64,000 bases of DNA from Candidatus Falkowbacteria bacterium S5_I03 (GTDB lineage: Bacteria; Patescibacteriota; Patescibacteriia; Patescibacteriales; UBA12465). The notes under the pieces were generated by a model. That model did not search any database. It saw nothing but the letters and a program-made list of their open reading frames with translations, and was not told the DNA's origin. Shown in pieces: positions 43,201 through 51,400 of the stretch. The stretch lies in NCBI GenBank assembly GCA_019248265.1, contig JAEHGX010000001.1:113639-177638 (forward strand). The letters run 5' to 3'. The position numbers and the translations under genes are program-made. Each line of letters starts with the position of its first letter. The stretch's first letter is position 1.

Positions 43201-43598
43201 ATAGCCCAGCTGGTATGACTAATGGTTATTTAGCTGGTGCTAACAGTGAATTATTAAGATTCACCGTAGCTAATAGCAACCCAGCTAATTCAATTAATTT
43301 GAATACCATTACAGTTACTCCAACTTGGTCTGGATTCTTGACTGCTACTACTAGCCAAGCAATTAATGTTTACGAGTCAACAGATTTGAATACTGTTATC
43401 GGAACTGCTAATTTTGGCGCTACTAGTGGAACTAAGGTTAAGATTACTTTCAGTGCTGATTCAGTTATTTCTACATCAAAGACTTATGTAGTAAAGGCTG
43501 ATACCTCTGGTTTAACAACCGATGGTAATAGCATTAGAATGAGCTTAACTTCTGCTGATTCTCATGCCGCTTTAGCCGCCGCTGGTACTGGTGACTGA
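40269..43598 (+). CDS. S-layer-like surface protein (frame continues after an in-frame UGA)
   Basis: A 1109-residue secreted protein. The signal peptide (about residues 1-31) ends near ASAAAS. Three 50-residue N-terminal repeats carry YYLGNDGKRYVFPNE, YAVEPNGMLRKIQSE and YYYDGTNYRMIASE, a pattern I associate with abundant CPR S-layer-like proteins. Repeated Thr and Ser-rich beta domains (VTAGSYSAKAGNSNTVV and similar) follow. Codon use is extremely biased to GCT, ACT and GGT, unlike its neighbours but like rplJ-rplL, suggesting very high expression. A UGA at 43596-43598 interrupts a frame that goes on for 28 codons. Confidence 0.9.
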   Translation: MNKLRKFLVASVMVLSIVAMSGLSVAPASAAASAGDLIKMDGLSSVYYLGNDGKRYVFPNEATYMSWYADFSGVVTIPASELQSYPLGGNVTMRPGTKLVKITTDPSVYAVEPNGMLRKIQSEAQAAALYGTNWSKRVVDVADSFFTNYTIGSVLADGMVPAGSLVKNANNPAVYYYDGTNYRMIASEAALAANRFMMGNILTITNTITAGGSSITGAETDLVKTSQGATTGTVITSSGVMISVSANTAPAASVVAGQSLAEIGSFNFTASNDGEAVIKGLKLKRIGISADDSLSNIYLYDGMTRLTDGATFSNGYVSFSGSSLLNVPAGQTKTITVKADVATSATGNIGVSINAASDVTATASTITGSFPLNTNLMSPTTATLATVVLTNTMTAGSYSAKAGNSNTVVWSSTAAVGYKAVDLKYVAFKQIGSINNDDLTNLSLYVDGTKVATSALNNNDLAFSLATPIRLTTGNHTIEVKADIIKGSSRTFSFSLQVAANAVFTDTNYNVNVAASGTGIAAAPSFTVSTGTLSISADTTFNVTEVVKTASNATLSRFKVKAYGEDVKVNSLGVDLTLTGAGVANEAINDLSVVVNGNQVGSSQSWAFATSTNATTTKTFGTNNLFTIPAGTEVVVEIKGSLSLDSSTSITAVKADLGVITSQGVTSYTTLTPTTAVSANNTLTVVTGSLGTSENASVQDQYVSKNTQKVKIGSYILSAGSAEGVDVSNLKVKFTSNTNASLNDISNLYVSENMTPVNPQSSNDFNVNFNIAKNQTKIIDVYADLGNIADNKVIETSLTVTYKTDVTKTFGTGSEITGQSLTVKTATLTSAAIVTNDPVSKFVIGGTTATVANYKFVATNGNATVNELTFTVTAGTISEISVDGKTAPVVGTSATITGLSKEIVSGLQGTNVAVMAKFIPVSSANQGGVATNVESTLTLTSVKHTINGAQSTLTVSSNNVSNKMTAVAAYPTVEKASDSPAGMTNGYLAGANSELLRFTVANSNPANSINLNTITVTPTWSGFLTATTSQAINVYESTDLNTVIGTANFGATSGTKVKITFSADSVISTSKTYVVKADTSGLTTDGNSIRMSLTSADSHAALAAAGTGD

Positions 43599-43685
43599 AG
43601 CTGGAATGATGGCACAGTTTCTACTTACATGAATGGTTTCTTAATCAAGAATTTACCAGTTGATGGTAATACAATGGTTAAATAA
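43599..43685 (+). other. Conserved-looking C-terminal extension after the UGA
   Basis: In the same frame, after the UGA, the sequence reads SWNDGTVSTYMNGFLIKNLP and then VDGNTMVK before TAA. Its composition and codon bias match the preceding gene. WxDGT and KNLPV endings are typical for these surface proteins. A UGG to UGA change (TGDWSWNDGT) would explain it. It may be a nonsense mutation, a read-through codon or a sequencing error. Confidence 0.65.
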
Positions 43686-43757
43686 CATTCTGTATTAGCT
43701 TAAGTCTTCCCAATTTCCTTTAATTAATTGGCCTCCTCTAGCAGGATAGCTAGAAAC

Positions 43758-43792
43758 AACAAGCCCCTCTCTTCGGAGAGGGGCTTTTGTTA
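43758..43792 (+). terminator. Terminator after the S-layer gene
   Basis: AAGCCCCTCTC-TTCG-GAGAGGGGCTTTTGTT, a GC-rich stem with a UUCG tetraloop, placed 73 bp after the TAA that ends the extended frame. Confidence 0.85.
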
Positions 43793-43878
43793 TTGATTGA
43801 CCAAGAAATAACTTAATGCTAAATTAAATGATACTTATATTTAATTTTCTTTCATTAACAACTAAAAAACATATAGTC

Positions 43879-44310
43879 ATGGCAAAACAACCTTTCAGTT
43901 TATCGGCGTTCTTGATGAACAGTCTTTTGGCCTTAATGTCCTTTGTGTTCGTGGATATGTTTTCTAAAACTAATCCGCGAATGAGTACGGGTTTTATGAT
44001 GCTTATCGGTACCTATTATCTGATAATTATCATGAAATTTTTGTTTCTGCATCGGAAGCATTCGATGGCGGCTGCTTACTTCCTGTTTTACACCGGACTG
44101 TTACTAGTCGTGGTCTTTATTGTCTGGTTAGGGAATTGGCTTTTAAGTTTGGCTTTTAATGTCGGCCATTTATTTCCCGGCATCTTCAATTTCGCCTGTT
44201 CCGTGCCAGCTTTAATCTGCGGCCTAATTTTAATGCTTTCCGGTACTCTCTGGGAACATAGCGATTCGCGCTTTAATTCGCTTAAAAACGCTTTGCTTTC
44301 CGGAAAATAA
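43879..44310 (+). CDS. Four-TM membrane protein, unknown function
   Basis: A 143-residue protein from the ATG at 43879; an in-frame ATG at 43828 would add 17 residues. It has four hydrophobic segments: LLALMSFVFVDMF, GFMMLIGTYYLIIIMKFLFL, FLFYTGLLLVVVFIVWLGNW and ACSVPALICGLILMLSGTLW. No family is recognised. The ends are basic and cytoplasmic by the positive-inside rule. A weak hairpin with a T-run follows at 44330-44358. Confidence 0.65.
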   Translation: MAKQPFSLSAFLMNSLLALMSFVFVDMFSKTNPRMSTGFMMLIGTYYLIIIMKFLFLHRKHSMAAAYFLFYTGLLLVVVFIVWLGNWLLSLAFNVGHLFPGIFNFACSVPALICGLILMLSGTLWEHSDSRFNSLKNALLSGK

Positions 44311-44329
44311 TCCGGTTCTCGTTCTTTCT

Positions 44330-44358
44330 AAAAAGCTCTCAAGAAATTGAGGGTTTTT
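44330..44358 (+). terminator. Terminator after 43879-44310
   Basis: AGCTCTCAAG-AAA-TTGAGGGTTTTTTATTT, an imperfect stem followed by a T-run. Confidence 0.6.
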
Positions 44359-44404
44359 TATTTCATTTAACGGGGTTTATCGCTTGGTTGGTATTATTTG
44401 CTAT

Positions 44405-44471
44405 ATACAAAAACGGACCCCCTTGCGGGAGTCCTCGGGGATCCACTTGGCAGAGCCAAATGAATCATTGT
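44405..44471 (-). ncRNA. Small RNA D with 30-bp repeated terminator
   Basis: A minus-strand promoter TTGATT (44500-44505) and TATAAT (44478-44483) with 16 bp between, then a roughly 65-nt RNA ending in GGACTCCC-GCAA-GGGGGTCC and a T-run. The terminator plus its preceding CCGA (44409-44438) recurs exactly at 44913-44942 and 45720-45749. Its own 5' part carries TTGGC-TCT-GCCAA. It is divergent from the PemK-like gene, with about 10 bp between promoter and start codon. Confidence 0.55.
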
Positions 44472-44509
44472 CTCATTATTATAGCAGATTAAATAAATAA
44501 ATCAAGTTT

Positions 44510-44914
44510 ATGCACAATAATGAAAAGTCAAAACTTATTCGTAAATGGTCGGAGATTAAAATATCATTAGATTTATCTGAAAAATATGCACAGAGCTTTA
44601 AAGAAGGAGATGTTTGGTGGGCCAGTATTGGCATGAATATTGGACACGAGGAAGATGGAAAGCATCAAAAATTTGAAAGACCGATTTTAATTTTGAAAAA
44701 GTTTAATCAGCATCTACTTTTAATTGTTCCGCTGTCATCTAAATTAAAAGAGAATAACAAATACTATCATAAGATAATGGTTTCTAGTAAGTTTAGTTCG
44801 GTTATGATGTTTCAAGTAAGAACTGTGAGCAGTAAGCGTCTAATAAGAAAAATGGGGCGGATAAACACTGGAGATTTTGCCGAGCTCCGGCGAATAATCA
44901 GGAATTTTATATAA
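44510..44914 (+). CDS. PemK/MazF-family toxin-like protein
   Basis: A 134-residue protein. After a 30-residue N-terminal helix comes the MazF/PemK fold: FKEGDVWWASIGMNIGHEED, KFERPILILKKFN, IVPLSSKLKE and a C-terminal QVRTVSSKRLIRKMGRIN. MazF proteins cut single-stranded RNA at short sequences. The usual antitoxin gene is absent on both sides; instead minus-strand small RNAs lie there. It could be a stand-alone ribonuclease, or controlled in another way. Confidence 0.82.
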   Translation: MHNNEKSKLIRKWSEIKISLDLSEKYAQSFKEGDVWWASIGMNIGHEEDGKHQKFERPILILKKFNQHLLLIVPLSSKLKENNKYYHKIMVSSKFSSVMMFQVRTVSSKRLIRKMGRINTGDFAELRRIIRNFI

Positions 44915-44976
44915 AAACGGACCCCCTTGCGGGAGTCCTCGGAGCCAAGTCTGTAAAAATAGGCGAGGCCAATTGT
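44909..44976 (-). ncRNA. Small RNA E with repeated terminator
   Basis: Promoter TTGCCT (45005-45010) and TATAAT (44983-44988), 16-bp spacer. A roughly 65-nt RNA ends in the same terminator as D and G (44913-44942). Its start reads AATTGGCCTCGCC and its middle is A and T-rich. It runs into the 3' end of the PemK-like gene, on the opposite strand. Confidence 0.55.
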
Positions 44977-45111
44977 ATATTTATTATAACAGAAATGTGT
45001 TTTGAGGCAAGGGTTTTTTATTTTTAGTTTAGCCCTGCTTCATTTGGTATTTGTTATGATTATTTTATAATAAACTGCCTCCGAAAGGAGGCGCGGTTGG
45101 TTTTCTATTGT

Positions 45112-45570
45112 ATGGACAATAATGTAGAAGAATTTAAAAGATTAAAAAATCAAGCACATAGTAAGTATGTGAGTATTGGCAGTGTTTATAGTCCGGTTCT
45201 GCGATCTAGTATATTTTTTAATTCTAACGGTTGGCATCATCTGCGTTATGATAGTAATAGATCAGAAAGAAAAAGAATTATTCAATTAAATAAATTTAGA
45301 TTTTTTCAAGATGCCGTGAGTACTATAAAAAAATCGACAACAATCCAGGAATATCGGAGAGTAAGTGTTGAAAATTATGAAAAAGAATCAGTGATTGAAT
45401 GGTTCGCTTTTTGGTCAATAATAAGCTTTACAAGGCAAATCAGAATAAAGGTTATTGTTAGAAGAGTCGGCGGATTTGACGGACAATATCATTTTTGGAG
45501 TGTGATGCCTTTTTGGTCACTTCGTCATAGGGAAAGAGCTATCTGTTCGGTTAATTTAAGTGATGAATAA
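45112..45570 (+). CDS. Putative PBECR/RelE-like phage-type nuclease
   Basis: A 152-residue protein from the ATG at 45112. It shows SIGSVYSPVLRSSIFFNSNGWHHL near the start, then a helix FRFFQDAVSTIKKSTTIQEY, and RIKVIVRRVGGFDGQYHFWS near the end. This order (YS.VL...I.F...GW.HL, a middle helix, then KVIVR plus FWS) resembles the phage Barnase-EndoU-RelE-like (PBECR) nucleases in CPR genomes. That assignment is by recall. It stands next to the PemK-like gene in a toxin-like cluster. Confidence 0.55.
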   Translation: MDNNVEEFKRLKNQAHSKYVSIGSVYSPVLRSSIFFNSNGWHHLRYDSNRSERKRIIQLNKFRFFQDAVSTIKKSTTIQEYRRVSVENYEKESVIEWFAFWSIISFTRQIRIKVIVRRVGGFDGQYHFWSVMPFWSLRHRERAICSVNLSDE

Positions 45571-45577
45571 TAAAAAT

Positions 45578-45670
45578 ACCCTTTCTTACGAAAGAGTATT
45601 TTTATTATGCTTGCTTTTCGGCTTAAGTCCTATAGGATGTAGCCGAACGGAGCCTGCGCTCACAAGCATA
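45578..45670 (-). ncRNA. Small RNA F, three-way-junction fold
   Basis: Promoter TTGTAT (45698-45703) and TATATT (45676-45681) with 16 bp between. The start coincides with an 8-bp closing helix (UAUGCUUG 45663-45670 with CAAGCAUA 45606-45613). Inside are GAGC-GCAG-GCUC and a 7-bp hairpin (UUCGGCU/AGCCGAA) whose 17-nt loop contains the self-complementary UCCUAUAGGA. A terminator follows (AATACTCTTTC-GTAA-GAAAGGGTATTTTT). The D-like 4-nt-loop hairpin is reminiscent of the tRNA-like RNAs, but no T-arm is present. Confidence 0.55.
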
Positions 45671-45714
45671 CTCTTAATATAGCAGTTTTTTAAAAAAATA
45701 CAAGTTCATATAAA

Positions 45715-45778
45715 TATACAAAAACGGACCCCCTTGCGGGAGTCCTCGGAAATTGCTTTTTCCAGATTTTTTATCTAA
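45715..45778 (-). ncRNA. Small RNA G, third copy of the repeated terminator
   Basis: The terminator 45720-45749 equals those of D and E exactly. Upstream on the minus strand GGAAA-AAGCAA-TTTCC forms a hairpin. No clear promoter is seen; it would have to overlap the gpsA start region. It may be only a terminator copy. Confidence 0.35.
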
Positions 45779-45789
45779 AATAATAAGAT

Positions 45790-46797
45790 ATGAAGAAAGT
45801 TTCTATCTATGGCATCGGCAATTTTGGCTATGCCATTCTGAAGCATCTAGACCGCAAAGAATCAGCCGAATTTTCGCTCAGCGCTTACGATCGCAACCCG
45901 CTTCTCAGCGCGCATTTAGATAACAAGCGCCAGCATCTAACTCTATTTCAACCAGTGGAAATCAGTCAGCGCCCGCAGATTGAACAAAGTTCTCAGGCGC
46001 TTTTAGCTGATTGCGATGTTTTAATTTTGTCCGTGACTTCCGATTCGGTCGGAGCGGTTTTAGAAGAAATTTCTCCTTTTATTACGAAGCCTTTAATTTT
46101 GGTTAATACCTCCAAAGCTTTTCATAGCCAAACCGGCCTGCGGATTTCTGAAATTGTGGCCGAAAAATTAGCCGGCAAAGAGTATAATTATGCGATGCTC
46201 TCCGGCGGCATGATTGCCAGCGATTTACTGAATCACGGTCCTTTGGGTGCCAGCCTGGCTTGTCAGAATCAAGACTTGTTACCGGAACTTGCAGCCATCT
46301 TTGCCTCAGAGCATCTTTTTATTTATCCAACTGACGATGTGGCGGGTGTGGAATGTGCTGCTGCCTTTAAAAATGTGATTTCTATTTTAGCCGGTATCAC
46401 TAACGGCCTGGGTTTGCCCTATAGTGTAGAAACGCGAATTATTTCTCGGGCCGCCGCGGAAGTGGAAAAAATAGCGATTCAACAATTCGGCGCGCAAGCC
46501 AAAACTTTTTCTCTGGGCAGCCAATGTTGGGGCAATGATCTCTGGGTGAGCTGCACCGGGAAAACCAGGAATAAAGAATTTGGAATTTTAATCGGACAGG
46601 GAATAGGTATCCAGGAAGCTGAAGAAAAAATGAAAGCAGAAAAAAAGACAATTGAAGGGCTGAAAACCATTACCGCCTTGCCGCTCATTACCAAGATTGA
46701 AGATTATCATATTTTACATTTGATTCACCTGCTGTTTTCCGGAAAAATTAATTTAGCGCAGTTTAAGACCAATATTTCTAAGCGCTCCCAACCCTAA
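45790..46797 (+). CDS. gpsA: Glycerol-3-phosphate dehydrogenase [NAD(P)+]
   Basis: A 335-residue enzyme that makes sn-glycerol 3-phosphate from DHAP for phospholipid synthesis. The N-terminal Rossmann motif GIGNFGYAIL lies at residues 8-17. CDVLILSVTSD and the Lys of NTSKAFHS follow. The substrate region has AAAFKNVISILAGITNGLG (Lys at about residue 196) and the C-terminal helical domain is complete. It is transcribed alone and ends before the lexA promoter. Confidence 0.93.
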   Translation: MKKVSIYGIGNFGYAILKHLDRKESAEFSLSAYDRNPLLSAHLDNKRQHLTLFQPVEISQRPQIEQSSQALLADCDVLILSVTSDSVGAVLEEISPFITKPLILVNTSKAFHSQTGLRISEIVAEKLAGKEYNYAMLSGGMIASDLLNHGPLGASLACQNQDLLPELAAIFASEHLFIYPTDDVAGVECAAAFKNVISILAGITNGLGLPYSVETRIISRAAAEVEKIAIQQFGAQAKTFSLGSQCWGNDLWVSCTGKTRNKEFGILIGQGIGIQEAEEKMKAEKKTIEGLKTITALPLITKIEDYHILHLIHLLFSGKINLAQFKTNISKRSQP

Positions 46798-46818
46798 TAA
46801 TATTTAGATAATACTTAG

Positions 46819-46848
46819 AAAATAGCCTTTATTTAGGGCTATTTTTTT
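46819..46848 (+). terminator. Terminator after gpsA
   Basis: AAAATAGCC-TTTATTTA-GGGCTATTTTTTT. Confidence 0.75.
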
Positions 46849-46853
46849 GGCTC

Positions 46854-46882
46854 TTGCGCTTCGGTTTAGTTTCGGGTATAAT
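46854..46882 (+). promoter_or_regulatory. Promoter of lexA
   Basis: TTGCGC (46854-46859) and TATAAT (46877-46882) with 17 bp between. No clear palindromic SOS box is visible around it, so the LexA site of this organism is not identified here. Confidence 0.65.
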
Positions 46883-46909
46883 ATAGATATAATTATAATT
46901 AACAAACAT

Positions 46910-47536
46910 ATGACCACGCTTACAAAAAAGCAGGCGGAAATCCGGGACTTCATCGCTTCTTATAGCGAGGAGCACGGCTATGCGCCGTCCTTAACCGAGA
47001 TTAAGGATAAATTTGGTATCTCTACAATCTCTACGATTCACGAGCATATCGCGAATCTCATCGAGAAGGGGGTAATTAAAAAAGTGAAGGGAGTGGCTCG
47101 CAGTTTAGAGCTAGTTACCCTTAATGCTAAACAGGAGTTTATGTCGGTTCCTCTAGTCGGCGTTATTGCCGCTGGAAGGCCGATAGAAGCGATTGAGGTG
47201 CCTGATGAGGCTATTGAGATTGCTAAAGACAAACGCTTCCAGGAAGGCGATTTATACGCTTTGAGAGTAAGGGGAAATTCTATGATTGGCGACGGGATTT
47301 TTGATGGTGATTTCGCGATTATCAAGAAACAGTCCTGGGCCGACAATGGCGATACCGCCGTGGCCATAATTGACGATAATGAGGCGACTCTTAAAAAATA
47401 TTATAAAGAAAAGGGAAGGATTAGACTGCAGCCGGCGAACCCGACCTTTGAGCCGATATACCGCAAACAGGTTGAGGTTCGCGGCATTGTGGTCAAGATT
47501 ATCCGCGATTTTCAAAGAACCGGAGCGGTTATCTAG
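46910..47536 (+). CDS. lexA: LexA repressor
   Basis: A 208-residue SOS repressor from the ATG at 46910. The N-terminal winged helix has KKQAEIRDFIASYSEEHGYAP and SISTIHEHIANLIEKG. The self-cleavage site is Ala-Gly in GVIAAGRPIEA at about residue 86. The catalytic Ser124 is in GNSMIGDG and the Lys at about 161 in ATLKKYYKEKG. RecA-stimulated cleavage would turn on DNA repair genes. All catalytic residues are present, so it should work. Confidence 0.95.
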   Translation: MTTLTKKQAEIRDFIASYSEEHGYAPSLTEIKDKFGISTISTIHEHIANLIEKGVIKKVKGVARSLELVTLNAKQEFMSVPLVGVIAAGRPIEAIEVPDEAIEIAKDKRFQEGDLYALRVRGNSMIGDGIFDGDFAIIKKQSWADNGDTAVAIIDDNEATLKKYYKEKGRIRLQPANPTFEPIYRKQVEVRGIVVKIIRDFQRTGAVI

Positions 47537-47549
47537 AAAGTAAAAATAA

Positions 47550-47580
47550 AAAAAAGACTCTCGCCCAGGAGAGTCTTTTT
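47550..47580. terminator. Bidirectional terminator after lexA
   Basis: AAAAAGACTCTC-GCCCAG-GAGAGTCTTTTT between convergent genes. Confidence 0.85.
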
Positions 47581-47591
47581 GTTTTTGTTTG

Positions 47592-48449
47592 TTATTCAAT
47601 CGGATTTTTTAAACAGTACTCGCGCAAATCTTTGGTTTTAACTTTGCTGCAATCAAATAAGTCTAGGGGGTAGCCTTCAAATTCTTTCAGACAGATGCCT
47701 CTTATTTTTTTATCTTCTATGGTTTGGCAATAAGCAACATTGCTAGGAATGCTTTGGTCTAAAATTCCTTGGCCGTCTGGATTAAAGCCGCTTTGGAATT
47801 CATAGCCGTCTTGATAGCCGTCGCCGTCTGAGTCTTTAAGATTAGGGTTAGTGCCGTTGATTATTTCTTGCAAGAAGTCAAAGCCGTCTTGGTCAGTATC
47901 GGAATGCAAATCAATATTTTCTAATTCTGATAAGCAGTTGGCGCGTCTAATTAGTTCCGGTATTTCATTGCAGACTTCCGCCTTGTTTTCAGCCTTCGCC
48001 TGATTGTAGTAGGCAATAGAAAGGCAGACATTTTTCAGTTCATCATCGCTTAATATTTGGCAGCCGGCGCTCGTGCCTTCGGCCGTTAAATTTTCCACGC
48101 AGCTGGTTTTAAACATCCGGTCATCTATTTTTTCACAGTCGCTTATTTTCTGTGAAGTAAAAGCATTATGGAATTGAATTTGGGCGCTACAGTTCTTTTG
48201 TAGGTCGGAATTGGCGATTGTTTTACATAACTCTAAATTATTATCAGCTTGAGCCTTACTAAAAGTCGACTGGTCTTTTTCCAGCTTGTCTTGCGCTTGT
48301 TGAATCTCGGCTGGGGTCGCTTGTTTGATGTTATCAATGCCGGGATCAATTGGCAGGCTTTCCAGGGATTTTTGATAGATTAAAAATCCGGCCAGCCCCA
48401 AAGCTAGGAAAAGAATGATGGAGAGAAAGTACCAATAGTTTTTGTTCAT
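47592..48449 (-). CDS. Membrane-anchored Cys-rich protein with TSP3-like Ca-binding repeat
   Basis: A 285-residue protein with an N-terminal TM anchor (YFLSIILFLALGLAGFLIYQ). Six to eight short Cys motifs follow (ADNNLELCKTIANSDLQKNC, KISDCEKIDDRMFKTSC and similar). Then a thrombospondin type 3-like calcium segment appears at about 195-235: DTDQDGFDFLQEIINGTNP and DSDGDGYQDGYEF. The gene follows the large vWA protein by 1 bp, so the two are made together. The function is probably surface attachment or a scaffold (inference). Confidence 0.78.
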   Translation of the reverse strand: MNKNYWYFLSIILFLALGLAGFLIYQKSLESLPIDPGIDNIKQATPAEIQQAQDKLEKDQSTFSKAQADNNLELCKTIANSDLQKNCSAQIQFHNAFTSQKISDCEKIDDRMFKTSCVENLTAEGTSAGCQILSDDELKNVCLSIAYYNQAKAENKAEVCNEIPELIRRANCLSELENIDLHSDTDQDGFDFLQEIINGTNPNLKDSDGDGYQDGYEFQSGFNPDGQGILDQSIPSNVAYCQTIEDKKIRGICLKEFEGYPLDLFDCSKVKTKDLREYCLKNPIE

Positions 48450-48450
48450 A

Positions 48451-51400
48451 TTAAGGATGAAGTTTAGCTGGGCAATAATTTAATTTTATATTTGAAAATT
48501 CCAAATAACCATTGTTGCTAAAGGTGACTTTTGGTGTAATTGCGCCGCAGCTTAAACCGCCGACTAAAGCGCCGCTGACAAAACTAGTGGTTGAGGCGGT
48601 GTCTTCGTCTATAATTACTGAATTGCCCACGGTAACATCCTTTGGTTTTGTGACAATTCTACCTAAAACTTTCTTAATCATCGTATCAATATCGGAACCG
48701 GCGAAGGCATAGGTGTTGTTGTCGCAATTAACCCCGTTATTACTGGACCAATTACACATTCTTTGTTTAGGAGTTGAGGTGCCGCTGGTATCGTAATAAA
48801 TCGTGTACAGAGAAATGCCCTGGCTTTTGATAATGTTGGCTTGTTTATCCACATCCGGCGTTAAATCGCAATTCAAGGTCCAATAATATGAACAGCTCAT
48901 CTGTTGATTGCTCGGGCAGGAAAAATTAGGGAAGGCCTGAGAGCAACTCTTAATAGCGCACTCGTTTCTAACGGTTGTGGCTTTTGCCGGCTTAACTTTT
49001 AACTTAGTGAGAAATTGTCTGAATTTTTGGAAAGGATTAAAACTGGAATGGTTGGTATCTAAGTAACAATCGCTGGCCGTACATCCACCCTGAATGTAAC
49101 CGTTGGGGCAAGAAGCGGGAGAGTCGCAATATGGCCAAGTGCCACCGCAGTAGCAGCTTGGGGTATAGCAATATGAAGTTTCGCAACCAATTTGATATTG
49201 ACCTTCTGGACAAGTCGGAAGATTATCGGCGCATTCCGTCGGGGTATAGCAGTAAGGATTTTTAATTGAATAACCATCAACTCCCGGAATACCGTCACTC
49301 ATTAAAATAACAATTTTTTCCGTGCCCGGGTCGGTAACGGTGGCTAAAGTTGTTTCGGCGGCGTTTAAGGCGGATAAGGTGTCGGTTTGGTAGTAGGTAG
49401 TATAGTTATTAATTAGATTCTTTAAGTTGCTTAAACTGCCGGGAGTAACTAAATTAGTTAACGGTTGACTGCTAACCACTCCGGTATTATAAGCGATTAA
49501 GCCGACTTTAATGAAATATTGTGTCGGCCAAGTTGAAGCGATTCCATAGACACTATCTAAAAAGCCGGTAGTGGTTTTAGTTAAAGCGCTCTTTAAGCGG
49601 GTGACCGCCGGTTGGGAAACGCCGGCAATAGTAATGTTGGCGTCCATACTTTTTGACAAATCGCTAACCAAAACAATGGCTTGGCTATGGGCTTCGCCAA
49701 TAAACTTTACATCCATGGAGCTGGTCCCGATTTCCGAACAATCGCTTAAAAAGAGGCCGGTATTTAAATTATCTCCGGAATTGGAAACGGTCACGGTTTG
49801 TTGAAGCTCTTTATAAAGAGTTGAGCCCGGTAAATTGACGGAACAATATTTTAAAACTTTAAGACTGAAAGAATAATTTGATGAGCACTCGGCCGGACTG
49901 GAATTAGCGCAATAGATGTCAGAAATTTTGACCTCAACATTAAAAACTTGGTCCTGTAATTCTTGATAGCTTAAATTTTGTAAACCGCTAATTACCCCAG
50001 TTGAGGAGTTAATGCTTAATTTGCCGCCAAAATTATCAACCAAAGAATAGTTAAGCGCGTGTCCGTCAGGATCCTCGCCGGTGACTCTGACGGTGGCCGC
50101 TTCACCGTTGTCAATTGAGATGTAACAGGTTTCTCCCGGAGCGCAAGTTTTAGTTGTGTTATTAGAAAAGGTTGCGACTAAACTTTTGAAAACTGGTGGT
50201 TTATTAACGATGGTATAAGTGAAATTAGAAAATATTTTGCCGCCGGCCGCTACGCTGTCGGTGGCGGAAACATTAATGACATAAACACCGGTTTTCTGGG
50301 CGGAGCGGAAGCTTTCTTGTAGGGTGGCTCCGGAAATTGTAAAGCCACTATTGGTAAATACGGCTTGGCTTATTGGAGCGCTGTTAAAGGTTGCGCTTTC
50401 AAAGGCGACATTGTTAATCGGGTCGCCATTGGAATCAGTACCGCTAATGGTGGCAAAATCAGTTTGGCCGATAGTTACAGTCTTGCTGGTCTTACTGAGA
50501 CTACTGGTTAGGGGATGGACCGTTACATCATAAATCTGGGAAAAAGTACTATTAGCAGCGCCTTGCTGGTCGTCTAGGGTCAAGCGAATTTTATAAAAGC
50601 CCGGGGCCTTAGCGTTGCCGGTAACCGGCACGTAAATTTTCATTTGCCCCTTGCTAGGTAAAGCGGTAATTGTGGACGAGGCAAAGCCACCCCATTTTTC
50701 CGCTACCCAGCCCTGCGGCGTTGTCGGATTAATAACGCTAAAGGTTAATTTAAGCGGATCGCCGTCAGCATCAAAAACGCTCACATAGCCGTTAAATTCC
50801 TTTTTAGGCCAGCCATAAAGAGCCACATCTTTAATCAATGGTTGGTTATTAGGTCTTCGGTCACTGAAACAATTGAAGTTTTGCAAGTTAGCATACCCGC
50901 TTTCCATTTGCGCGCAGTATCTTGCGGTCGCCCCCTGACTATTGCCTAAATAAACATAAACATGACTACCGGAAGGTAAAACTGCTTGAGAAATATTGGT
51001 GGCAAAAGCTTTAGTGCTTGAGCTCCAACAAGTAGTCGGGTCATAGCCTGGGCATTCGCCCATTTTATTGATTGGATCAACCGGTAAAACTGTGCCTAAA
51101 TCTTTAGCAAAGCTTTCTTGCCAACTCGGCCAATTAGATAAAGTTTTGCTGGCAATATAGGTTCCTGCTACTTCGCTCGGATAAACACCATTTTTTTGTT
51201 TATAAGCGTTTAAGTAGGTTTGCATTTCCGTTAAATCCGCCAAACGTTTAACATCTCTTACAACTTTTGATTTTTGGCTGTTGCAATATTCTGTCGACGG
51301 ACAATCTTTATTGGTCAAGCAAGATTTATCGGTGGTTGTGCTGCAAGCGCCGAGTTCAAAGAAATTAGTATTGAATTTAAAGTTTTTTAGCAGTTGCCCA

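Noticed and set aside
43596..43598. UGA reassigned to an amino acid (as in Gracilibacteria/Absconditabacteria)
   Set aside because: UGA ends prfA and the flippase in 4-bp ATGA overlaps and ends the mnmA tail. No other in-frame UGA interrupts conserved genes. So the S-layer case is treated as local.
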